The notes under the pieces are model-generated. The model was not told where the DNA came from and did no database searches. It worked only from the letters and a program-made list of their open reading frames with translations. The position numbers and the translations under genes were made by a program. A stretch of DNA of 64,000 nt. Source: JAJXWB01 sp046349085 (lineage in GTDB: Bacteria > Pseudomonadota > Alphaproteobacteria > Rhizobiales > Beijerinckiaceae). Of this stretch, positions 39,998 through 47,937 are shown one piece after another. Location: NCBI GenBank assembly GCA_046349085.1, contig JAXMDA010000005.1:1-64000 (forward strand), given 5' to 3'. The number at the start of each line of letters is the position of its first letter. The first letter of the stretch is position 1.

Positions 39998-41917
39998 ATG
40001 AACGAAGCTGCCAACAACGGCGCAGCAGGCGCAGCGCCAGCGGCTGCGCGACCCTTTCAAGCCGACGTCGCGCGTCTTCTCGATCTCGTCGTGCATTCGA
40101 TCTACTCGGATCGAGACATCTTCTTGCGGGAATTGATCTCGAACGCCGCTGACGCCTGCGAAAAGCTGAGGTTTGAGGTCGCGACCGGGCAGGTCGCCGG
40201 CCGCGACGCGCCGTTTCGCATCATCATCGAAGCCGACAAGTCGTCACAGCGCCTGAGCATCGAGGACAATGGCGTCGGCATGAGCGCCGCCGACCTCGAG
40301 CAGGCGCTCGGCGTCATCGCGAATTCCGGCACGCGCGCATTCGTCGAGAAACTACAGGGCGCCAGCGAGAAAGGGCCGGCCGAATCGCTCATCGGGCGCT
40401 TCGGCATCGGCTTCTACTCGTCCTTCATCGTCGCCGATCACGTGGACGTTTATTCACGTCGCGCGGGCCAGTCGGAGGGCGCGAAATGGTCGTCCGACGG
40501 CAAGAGCTCCTATTCCATCGAGGCGTCCGGAGATTGCCCGGAGACCGGCACGCGCGTCGTGTTGCACCTCAAAGACGACGCCAGGGAATATCTCGACCTT
40601 TCCACATTGCAGCGGATTGTAGGCGAGCACTCCTCCGGCGTTCGCGTGCCGGTCTCGGTGCGCGAATCAGGGGGCGAGGAGCAGCAGGCGAGCGAAGGTT
40701 CGGCGCTCTGGGCGCGTCCGCGCACGGAAATCGCCGCCGAACAATATACGGAATTCTACCGCACGATCTCGGGCCACTTCGACGAGCCCGCCCTGACTAT
40801 TCACTGGCGCGCGGAGGGTCGGCACGAATTTGACGCGCTCGCGTTCATCCCGGGATCGCGCCCCTTCGATCTCTTCAATCCCGAGCGCAAGGGACGTTCG
40901 CGTCTCTTTGTGCGCCGTGTGCTTGTCTCGACGGACGCCGACCTGTTGCCGCCTTGGCTTCGCTTCGTCACGCTCGTCGTGGACTCCGCCGACGTGCCGC
41001 TGAACGTGTCGCGCGAGATCGTGCAGAAGAGCCCCATAGTCGGCGCCATTCGCAAGGCCGTTGTCGGTCGCGTCATCCAGGAACTGACCAGGCTCTCCGA
41101 AAACGACGCCGAGAAATTTGCCGGGGTCTGGAAGAATTTCGGCGCGGTGCTGAAGGAGGGTCTCTACGAAGAGCCCGAGCGCCGCGACGCCTTGTTCGGC
41201 ATCGCGCGCTTTGCGACATCGACACACGGCGAAGGCGACCGAACGCTCGCGCAATACGTGGCCGATCTCCGGCCGAACCAGACGGCGATTTACTACCTGA
41301 CAGGGACCGATGCGGCGGCCGTCGCGGCAAGCCCGCACCTCGAAGGTTTTCGCGCGCGAGGGATCGAAGTGCTCCTGCTGTCCGATCCCGTCGACGCCTT
41401 CTGGGCGTCGAACGCCGTCGGGTTCGCCGGCAAGCCCTTCCGTTCGGTGACACAGGGCCACGCGGATATTTCGCAGGTTCCGCTTACCGACGGCGCGGAG
41501 ACGCCCGCCAAGCCGGATATTGACGCGTCGACTGCGGCGGCGATCGCGAGAATGAAGGAAGCGCTCGGCGCGCGGGTGTCCGACGTGCGGATTTCCGAAC
41601 GGCTGGCGGACAGCCCGGCCTGTCTGGTGGCAAGCGACATGGCGCCGGATCGGGCGCTTGCCCGGATTCTCGCGGGCGCCGGCCGCCTGGACGCCGCGAT
41701 GCTGCCGGCGCTCGAAATCAATTCCGGCCATCCGCTCGTCAAGGCGCTGCTGTCGCGGGCGCAGACGGAAGATCGCGCCGAATTCGACGAGGCGAGCGGC
41801 CTCCTTCTCGATCTGGCTCAGCTCGCCGAGGGCGAGGCGCCGGAGAACGGGCCGGAAGTCGCGCGACGCCTTTCAAAATGGCTCGCCCGCGCCTTGGCCT
41901 CCGATGCAGCGGTCTGA
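39998..41917 (+). CDS. htpG: Molecular chaperone HtpG (Hsp90)
   Basis: 639 aa from ATG 39998, with GAGGA upstream. ATP-dependent cytosolic chaperone dimer. GHKL ATPase motifs are RELISNAADACEKLRFE, EDNGVGMS and IGRFGIGFYSSFIVADHVDV. Middle-domain block LRFVTLVVDSADVPLNVSRE carries the catalytic Arg region. The C-terminal dimerisation domain ends at the stop. Overlaps prmC by 14 bp. The short Ala-rich N-terminal extension (residues 1-15) is unusual but harmless. Confidence 0.96.
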   Translation: MNEAANNGAAGAAPAAARPFQADVARLLDLVVHSIYSDRDIFLRELISNAADACEKLRFEVATGQVAGRDAPFRIIIEADKSSQRLSIEDNGVGMSAADLEQALGVIANSGTRAFVEKLQGASEKGPAESLIGRFGIGFYSSFIVADHVDVYSRRAGQSEGAKWSSDGKSSYSIEASGDCPETGTRVVLHLKDDAREYLDLSTLQRIVGEHSSGVRVPVSVRESGGEEQQASEGSALWARPRTEIAAEQYTEFYRTISGHFDEPALTIHWRAEGRHEFDALAFIPGSRPFDLFNPERKGRSRLFVRRVLVSTDADLLPPWLRFVTLVVDSADVPLNVSREIVQKSPIVGAIRKAVVGRVIQELTRLSENDAEKFAGVWKNFGAVLKEGLYEEPERRDALFGIARFATSTHGEGDRTLAQYVADLRPNQTAIYYLTGTDAAAVAASPHLEGFRARGIEVLLLSDPVDAFWASNAVGFAGKPFRSVTQGHADISQVPLTDGAETPAKPDIDASTAAAIARMKEALGARVSDVRISERLADSPACLVASDMAPDRALARILAGAGRLDAAMLPALEINSGHPLVKALLSRAQTEDRAEFDEASGLLLDLAQLAEGEAPENGPEVARRLSKWLARALASDAAV

Positions 41918-42788
41918 AACGCCGGCGCCGGCGCCGGGCCAGGCGCGGGTCGAGGCGCTCGCCGCGGGCCGCGCCTATCTGCGGGCGGCAGGCGGCGAAA
42001 CCGCAGACGCGGATGCGCGGCTGCTGCTGATGGGCGTGTGCCGCATAGAGCCCGTTGCCCTGGTCACACGCGGGGACGCCCCGCTGTCGCAAGCTGAGGC
42101 CGAACAGTTCCGGGCCTTTCTGGACCGTCGCGTCGCAGGCGAACCGACCAGCCGAATTCTCGGCCGTCGGGCCTTCTGGACACTCGATCTCGAAGTGCGG
42201 CCAGGCGTGCTCGATCCGCGCGGCGACAGCGAGGCGCTGGTGCGGCTGGCGCTGCGGGTCGCGAGCGCAAACAAGACGCCGCCGCGAAGGATTCTCGATC
42301 TCGGCTGTGGCTCCGGCGCCCTGCTCTGCGCTCTGCTCAGCGAACGGGAAGAGGCGTTTGGTGTCGGCGTCGATCTTTCCGCCGAAGCCTGTGCAGCCAC
42401 GCGCATCAATCTCGCGCGAAACGGGCTGGGCGAACGGGCCGCCGTGCTACGGGGACGCTGGTGCGAGGCGCTGCGCGGGCCCTTCGATCTCGTCGTGTCC
42501 AACCCGCCGTACATTCCGTCGTGCGACATCGCCGGGCTGGAACTCGAGGTGCGCGCGCATGACCCGCGGCTGGCGCTTGACGGCGGCGCCGACGGGCTCG
42601 AGGCCTACAGGGCGCTGTTTGCCTCCGCCCGCCGTATCCTCGCCCCGGGCGGAGCGCTTGCCGTCGAGTTCGGTTTTGGACAGGCCGGGCCGGTGGAGAC
42701 GATTGCGCGGGCGGCGGCCTTGCAAAAGATCGGCGGCGAACGAGATATAGCGGGTCGGGACCGGGCGGCGGCCTTCGTGGCGGCGTGA
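41904..42788 (+). CDS. prmC: Peptide chain release factor N5-glutamine methyltransferase
   Basis: 294 aa. Methylates the Gln of the GGQ motif in RF1/RF2. SAM motif ILDLGCGSGALLCALL, substrate-Gln-binding NPPYI (DLVVSNPPYIPS) and GADGLEAYRALF are characteristic. ATG 41904 lies in the last codons of htpG, giving a 14-bp overlap. PrmC is usually beside prfA in rhizobia; here prfA is not present and htpG precedes it, so cotranscription with a chaperone is unusual. Confidence 0.93.
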   Translation: MQRSETPAPAPGQARVEALAAGRAYLRAAGGETADADARLLLMGVCRIEPVALVTRGDAPLSQAEAEQFRAFLDRRVAGEPTSRILGRRAFWTLDLEVRPGVLDPRGDSEALVRLALRVASANKTPPRRILDLGCGSGALLCALLSEREEAFGVGVDLSAEACAATRINLARNGLGERAAVLRGRWCEALRGPFDLVVSNPPYIPSCDIAGLELEVRAHDPRLALDGGADGLEAYRALFASARRILAPGGALAVEFGFGQAGPVETIARAAALQKIGGERDIAGRDRAAAFVAA

Positions 42789-43227
42789 TTGTTCGGCAAC
42801 ATTTCCAATGATTTGCGTCTTTCGCCCCGACGGCCCTTGGCGAAGGCGCAGAAACCGACTAATAAGGTTTTGAAGAGATTCTGGCCGAGAAAGACGGTCA
42901 GAAATTCGGGCAAGACGTTTTTGCCATTCCCCCGCGCAGCAGCATCGCCAGGCCAATGAAGGCGAGTTCAGGCTGGATGCCCGCGCAGGGAGCCAAGCGC
43001 TGTGCGGAGCGCAGGCAAAATCGCTGAGTAGCCCGGCAGCGCCGTTCGCAACGCACGGATCCTAACATTCAGGATTGCTTCTTTTGAGAACATGCCCGCC
43101 GCTCCTGAGCCGAGCGGCTTTCCGCACCCGATCCGACCGGTCAACCCCGCCCGTGCTTGTGGCGGAACGTCGTCGGAATTTCACGCGCGCCCGGCAGGCT
43201 CGCGGTTAGTTCAAGTCAAGGATCGTC
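42789..43227. other. 439-bp gap between prmC and the DUF4167 gene
   Basis: I see no supported gene. A minus-strand frame (42605-42913) overlaps prmC antisense and resembles nothing known. The interval lacks a clear intrinsic terminator after prmC and probably holds the promoter and leader of the DUF4167 gene, whose ribosome-binding site is AAGGA just before 43228. Confidence 0.5.
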
Positions 43228-44091
43228 ATGAGACCTGGTCAGAACAAGAGAATGCGCGGGCGCAACAATCGCAAGGGCCCGAACCCGCTGACGCGAACCT
43301 ACGAGTCGAACGGGCCGGACGTGAAGGTGCGCGGCACCGCCCAGCATATTGCGGAGAAATACCTGCAGCTCGCCCGCGATGCGCAGTCCAGCGGCGATCC
43401 CGTCATGGCGGAAAGCTACCTCCAGCACGCAGAGCACTATTATCGCCTGATCGCAGCCGCGATGGCCGCCCAGCAGGCGCAGATGCCGCCCCAGCCCGGC
43501 CAGCCGCCCCGGCCTCCGGTCGAAAGCGAGATGGAGGATGACGAGGACGATGTCGTCAACGATCGTTTCGCCTCGGTGGCCGAGCGCCTGCCGCAACCGC
43601 AGTTCCAGCCGCAGCAACAGCCCCAGTTCACGCCGCCGCCTGGCTACCAGGAACGCCAGCCTTACAACGGCGGCGACCGCCAGCCGGGTCAGGAGCGACA
43701 GGATCGCCCGCCGCGCCATGAGCGCCCCTACAACGACCGCAACCAGCAGGGCCAGGGCTTCAATCGCGACAACCGCCGCTTCCGCGACCAGCGGCCGCCC
43801 GTAGACGGGCAGGGCGACGCGCCCCGCGCGCAGGAAGAGCCCCGCGCGCCCGCGCAGGCCGAGACCCCGGCGGGGCTGCCGGCCTTCATTACCGCGCCGA
43901 GCCGCCCGCTGCCGGCCGACGCGCCGCAGCCGGATCTTCCGGCCTTCGAGGGCACCGAGGAGCAGCAGGACGCCAGCGGCTATCATCTGCGGCCGCGTCG
44001 CCGCCGCCGTGGCCGCCCCGGTCTTGTCGGCGCGGGCGTCGAAGGCGGCGATGCGCCGGCCGAAACCAACGGTCAGCCGGATAGCGAATGA
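43228..44091 (+). CDS. DUF4167 domain protein
   Basis: 287 aa. N-terminal conserved domain (residues 1-75): MRPGQNKRMRGRNN, then YESNGPDVKVRGTAQHIAEK and DPVMAESYLQHAEHYYRLI. The rest is disordered, rich in Gln, Pro, Arg and Asp, ending in a basic cluster (LRPRRRRRGRP). The basic N-terminus and low-complexity tail suggest RNA or nucleoid association, which is inference. Family is alphaproteobacterial and commonly lies between prmC and clpB, as here. Confidence 0.87.
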   Translation: MRPGQNKRMRGRNNRKGPNPLTRTYESNGPDVKVRGTAQHIAEKYLQLARDAQSSGDPVMAESYLQHAEHYYRLIAAAMAAQQAQMPPQPGQPPRPPVESEMEDDEDDVVNDRFASVAERLPQPQFQPQQQPQFTPPPGYQERQPYNGGDRQPGQERQDRPPRHERPYNDRNQQGQGFNRDNRRFRDQRPPVDGQGDAPRAQEEPRAPAQAETPAGLPAFITAPSRPLPADAPQPDLPAFEGTEEQQDASGYHLRPRRRRRGRPGLVGAGVEGGDAPAETNGQPDSE

Positions 44092-44137
44092 CAGAGCGGC
44101 GCGGCGCCTGTTCGGCGTCGCAGGCCTGTCGCAGCCC

Positions 44138-44165
44138 CTTCAAGAATCTCAACCGCTTCCTAAAT
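44138..44165 (+). promoter_or_regulatory. Candidate RpoH promoter of clpB
   Basis: CTTCAA at 44138-44143, 15 bp, then CCTAAAT at 44159-44165, near the alphaproteobacterial heat-shock -10 (CCTATNT) and -35 (CTTGAA). It is placed about 90 bp before the clpB start. By eye only. Confidence 0.35.
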
Positions 44166-44256
44166 CTCGGACGACGGTCGCCTATGGGACCGAATCGTTT
44201 GAGTATTGCCGCGACCACGCTGCTACGGGGCTTGGTCGGCGGGCCAGGAGGTCGGC

Positions 44257-46917
44257 ATGAATATGGAAAAATATACGGAGCGCGCGCGGGGCTTCGTGCA
44301 GTCGGCGCAGTCGCTGGCGATCCGCGAGGGGCATCAGCAGTTCACGCCCGAGCATCTGCTCAAGGTCCTGCTGGACGATCCCGAGGGATTGGCCGCAGGC
44401 CTGATCGACAAGGCCGGGGGACGCTCGCGCGAAGCGCTGCAGCAGGTCGAACTCGCTCTGTCCAAGCTGCCGAAAGTGCAGGGCGCAGGCGCAGGCCAGC
44501 TCTATCTCAGCCCCACCACCGCGCGCCTTTTCGACAATGCCGAGAAGATCGCGCAGAAGGCCGGCGACAGCTTCGTCACCGTCGAGCGGCTGCTGCTCGC
44601 GCTCGCGCTGGAGAAGGGGTCGGAATCCGCGCGCATCCTCGCCAACGCCGGCGTCAACGCACAGACGCTCAACGCCGCGATCGAGGATTTGCGCAAGGGC
44701 CGTACCGCCGATTCGGCGTCGGCCGAGAACGCCTATGACGCTCTGAAGAAATACGCCCGCGATCTCACCGAGGCCGCGCGCTCCGGCAAGCTCGATCCGG
44801 TGATCGGCCGCGACGAGGAAATCCGCCGCACCGTGCAGGTGCTGTCGCGGCGCACGAAGAACAACCCGGTTCTCATCGGCGAGCCCGGCGTCGGCAAGAC
44901 GGCGATCGTCGAAGGCCTGGCGCTGCGCATCGTCAACGGCGACGTGCCGGAATCGCTGAAGGACAAGAAGCTGCTCGCGCTCGACATGGGCGCGCTGATC
45001 GCCGGCGCCAAATACCGCGGCGAATTCGAGGAGCGGCTGAAGGCGGTCCTCAACGAGGTGACCTCGGCCGAAGGCGGCATCGTCCTGTTCATCGACGAGA
45101 TGCACACGCTGGTCGGCGCCGGCAAGGCGGACGGCGCGATGGACGCCTCCAACCTGCTGAAGCCGGCGCTGGCGCGCGGCGAGCTGCATTGCATCGGCGC
45201 GACCACGCTCGACGAATATCGCAAGCACGTCGAGAAGGACGCGGCGCTCGCCCGCCGCTTCCAGCCCGTGTTCGTTTCCGAGCCGACGGTCGAGGATACG
45301 ATCTCGATCTTGCGTGGCCTGAAGGAGAAATACGAGCTGCATCACGGCGTGCGCGTCACCGACGCCGCGCTGGTGGCGGCGGCGACGCTCTCCAACCGCT
45401 ACATCACCGACCGGTTCCTGCCCGACAAGGCGATCGACCTCGTCGACGAGGCGGGTTCACGCCTGCGGATGCAGGTGGATTCGAAGCCGGAGGAGCTCGA
45501 CGAATTCGACCGGCGCATCATCCAGCTCAAGATCGAGCAGGAGGCGCTGAAGAAGGAAAGCGACCGGGCCTCCAAGGACCGACTCGTCAAGCTCGAAGCC
45601 GAGCTAGCCGATCTCGAGGAGAAGTCGGCGGCGCTGACGCAGCGCTGGCGCGCCGAGAAGGACAAGCTCGGCTCCGCGCAGAAGCTGAAGGAGCAGCTCG
45701 AGCAGGCGCGCAACGAACTCGCCCGCGCGCAGCGCCGCGGCGAATACCAGCGCGCGGGCGAACTGACCTACGGCGTCATCCCCGATCTGGAGAAGAAGCT
45801 CGCGGAAGCCGAATCTTCCAGCGCCTCCGCGCTGGTGGAAGAAGCCGTGACGCCTGACCACGTCGCGCAGGTCGTCTCGCGCTGGACCGGCGTGCCGGTC
45901 GACAAGATGCTGGAAGGCGAGAAGGACAAGCTGCTCAAGATGGAGCAGCAGCTTGCCAAGCGCGTCGTCGGCCAGAAGGAGGCGGTCGCGGCCGTCTCCA
46001 CCGCCGTGCGCCGCGCGCGCGCGGGGCTTCAGGATCCCAACCGGCCGATCGGCTCGTTCATGTTCCTCGGACCGACCGGCGTCGGCAAGACGGAGCTGAC
46101 GAAGGCGCTCGCGAGCTTCCTGTTCGACGACGAGACGGCGATGGTGCGCCTCGACATGTCCGAATACATGGAGAAGCACTCGGTCGCCCGCCTCATCGGC
46201 GCGCCTCCCGGCTATGTCGGCTATGAGGAAGGCGGCGCGCTGACGGAAGCCGTGCGGCGGCGCCCCTATCAGGTCGTGCTGTTCGATGAGATCGAGAAGG
46301 CGCATCCGGACGTGTTCAACGTCCTGCTGCAGGTTCTCGACGACGGGCGGCTAACCGACGGTCAGGGCCGTACGGTCGATTTCCGCAACGTGCTCATCAT
46401 CATGACGTCGAACCTCGGCGCAGAATTTCTCGTCATGCAGAAGGAGGGCGAGGATTCGAGCGCTGTGCAGAACGAGGTCATGCAGGTGGTGCGTTCGCAC
46501 TTCCGGCCGGAATTCCTCAACCGTGTCGACGAGATCATCCTGTTCCATCGTCTGCGGCGCTCCGACATGGGCGCGATCGTCGACATCCAGTTCGGCCGTC
46601 TGGCGAAGCTGCTCGAGGATCGCAAGATCACGCTCGCGCTCGACGCCAAGGCGCGCGCCTGGCTCGCGGACCGCGGCTACGACGCCGCCTATGGCGCACG
46701 GCCGCTGAAGCGCGTGATCCAGAAGGCGGTGCAGGATCCTCTCGCCGAGATGATTCTCGCAGGCGATGTCGCCGACGGGGAAAGCGTCGCGCTCTCCGCC
46801 GGGCCGGCCGGTCTGACGATCAACGGCAAGGCGGTCGCCAAGGGCGAGGCGGCCAACGACGAGCCCGAGCCCGGCACGGTGGTGAACTTCCCGAAGGGCG
46901 CGGATTCGCTGCACTGA
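44257..46917 (+). CDS. clpB: ATP-dependent chaperone ClpB
   Basis: 886 aa from ATG 44257, with GGAGG nearby. Disaggregase of the AAA+ class I type. N-domain to about residue 150 (EKYTERARGFVQSAQSLAIR, QQFTPEHLLKVLL). NBD1 has Walker A GEPGVGKT and Walker B VLFIDEMH. The coiled-coil M domain spans about 410-540 (SKPEELDEFDRRIIQLKIEQ). NBD2 has GPTGVGKTELTKAL and VLFDEIEKAH. C-terminal tail is short and acidic. No ClpP-binding loop, as expected for ClpB. Followed by a strong terminator. Confidence 0.97.
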   Translation: MNMEKYTERARGFVQSAQSLAIREGHQQFTPEHLLKVLLDDPEGLAAGLIDKAGGRSREALQQVELALSKLPKVQGAGAGQLYLSPTTARLFDNAEKIAQKAGDSFVTVERLLLALALEKGSESARILANAGVNAQTLNAAIEDLRKGRTADSASAENAYDALKKYARDLTEAARSGKLDPVIGRDEEIRRTVQVLSRRTKNNPVLIGEPGVGKTAIVEGLALRIVNGDVPESLKDKKLLALDMGALIAGAKYRGEFEERLKAVLNEVTSAEGGIVLFIDEMHTLVGAGKADGAMDASNLLKPALARGELHCIGATTLDEYRKHVEKDAALARRFQPVFVSEPTVEDTISILRGLKEKYELHHGVRVTDAALVAAATLSNRYITDRFLPDKAIDLVDEAGSRLRMQVDSKPEELDEFDRRIIQLKIEQEALKKESDRASKDRLVKLEAELADLEEKSAALTQRWRAEKDKLGSAQKLKEQLEQARNELARAQRRGEYQRAGELTYGVIPDLEKKLAEAESSSASALVEEAVTPDHVAQVVSRWTGVPVDKMLEGEKDKLLKMEQQLAKRVVGQKEAVAAVSTAVRRARAGLQDPNRPIGSFMFLGPTGVGKTELTKALASFLFDDETAMVRLDMSEYMEKHSVARLIGAPPGYVGYEEGGALTEAVRRRPYQVVLFDEIEKAHPDVFNVLLQVLDDGRLTDGQGRTVDFRNVLIIMTSNLGAEFLVMQKEGEDSSAVQNEVMQVVRSHFRPEFLNRVDEIILFHRLRRSDMGAIVDIQFGRLAKLLEDRKITLALDAKARAWLADRGYDAAYGARPLKRVIQKAVQDPLAEMILAGDVADGESVALSAGPAGLTINGKAVAKGEAANDEPEPGTVVNFPKGADSLH

Positions 46918-46923
46918 AAAGAA

Positions 46924-46950
46924 AGGGCGGCTCTCGGGCCGCCCTGTTTT
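46924..46950 (+). terminator. Intrinsic terminator of clpB
   Basis: Eight-bp stem AGGGCGGC / GCCGCCCT (46924-46931, 46938-46945) with a 6-nt loop, then GTTTT. It overlaps the last codon of the convergent uppP gene by 2 bp. Confidence 0.85.
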
Positions 46951-47821
46951 ACTTCAGGAAGCCGACATAGGCGCCGACGAGCAGGAACACGCCGATCAGG
47001 CCGCGGTAGATGACGAAGGGCCACGCGGAGAATTTCTCGAGAATGCGCAGCAGGCCCCAGATCGCCGCGAAGGCGGAGATCGAGGCGACGATCAGGCCGA
47101 CTGACAGCACCGACCAGCCGTAGGCGCTCAGGCCCGCCTTGTAGAGGACGTGGAATTCCTTCAACCCGGCGCCGGCGATCGCGGGCAGGCCGAGCAGAAA
47201 CGAGAATCGCGCCGCGTCTTCGCGGTTGAGATCGCGGAACAACGCGGCGGTCAGCGTCGAACCGGAACGCGAGACGCCCGGAATGAGCGCGCCGCATTGC
47301 GCGATGCCGACAACCAGCGCGTCCTTCAGGTTGATCTGGTCGAACTTGCGCGAATGATCGCAGTAGACTTCCGCGATGGCCAGAATGATCGCGAGCGTGA
47401 TCATGGAAATGCCGATCACCGGCAGGCTGCGCAATGGCGTGTCGCAGGCATTGAGCAAAGGCGCAAGCAAGACGCCGGAAATCACGATCGGCAGCGTCGC
47501 CAGCACGATCCACATTGCGAAGCGGAAGTTCCAGTCGCTGAAGTCGCGACGAACGACGGCGCCTATCGAGCCAAACGCCAGGCCGCGCACGTCCTTCCAG
47601 AAATAGGTGATCACCGCAATGACGGCGGCCGCCTGCATGGCCGCGGAAAATGCCGAACCCGGATCGCGCCAGCCAAACAGCGCCGGCACGATGCGCATAT
47701 GCGCAGTCGACGAGATCGGCAGAAGTTCCGTTATGCCCTGGACCACGCCGAGCGCCGCGACCTTGGCGTAGCCGAGCTCGATGAAGCCTGTGTCGAGACC
47801 ATTGGTGCAGGCTGACGCCAT
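46949..47821 (-). CDS. uppP: Undecaprenyl-diphosphatase (UppP/BacA)
   Basis: 290 aa. Inner-membrane enzyme that recycles the peptidoglycan lipid carrier by removing a phosphate from C55-PP. Eight hydrophobic helices. Active-site motifs VVQGITELLPISSTAHMRI (Q/E-rich motif I) and PGVSRSGSTLTAALF (motif II) are intact. Overexpression gives bacitracin resistance in other bacteria. It ends against the clpB terminator; its promoter region is the 103 bp between it and ecm. Confidence 0.95.
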   Translation of the reverse strand: MASACTNGLDTGFIELGYAKVAALGVVQGITELLPISSTAHMRIVPALFGWRDPGSAFSAAMQAAAVIAVITYFWKDVRGLAFGSIGAVVRRDFSDWNFRFAMWIVLATLPIVISGVLLAPLLNACDTPLRSLPVIGISMITLAIILAIAEVYCDHSRKFDQINLKDALVVGIAQCGALIPGVSRSGSTLTAALFRDLNREDAARFSFLLGLPAIAGAGLKEFHVLYKAGLSAYGWSVLSVGLIVASISAFAAIWGLLRILEKFSAWPFVIYRGLIGVFLLVGAYVGFLK

Positions 47822-47915
47822 GATCGTTCCGTTCGTTCTAAGCGGGCTGACGCGCGACTCTATGCGGCGACCGTTTACGCAACGCTAACCATAAACGCGA
47901 CGAGGCGGGCGAGAT

Positions 47916-47937
47916 GAAGGCGGCTCAAGCCGCCTTC
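47916..47937 (-). terminator. Hairpin across the ecm stop codon
   Basis: Perfect 9-bp stem GAAGGCGGC / GCCGCCTTC (47916-47924 and 47929-47937) around a 4-nt loop. The minus-strand TGA stop of ecm lies in the loop. No T-run follows, so it is not a standard intrinsic terminator; it may act in mRNA 3'-end stability or translation termination. Confidence 0.4.

Noticed and set aside
42605..42913. 102-codon minus-strand frame starting MPEFLTVFLGQNLFK
   Set aside because: It runs two thirds of its length antisense to prmC, has no recognisable domain and no clear ribosome-binding site.
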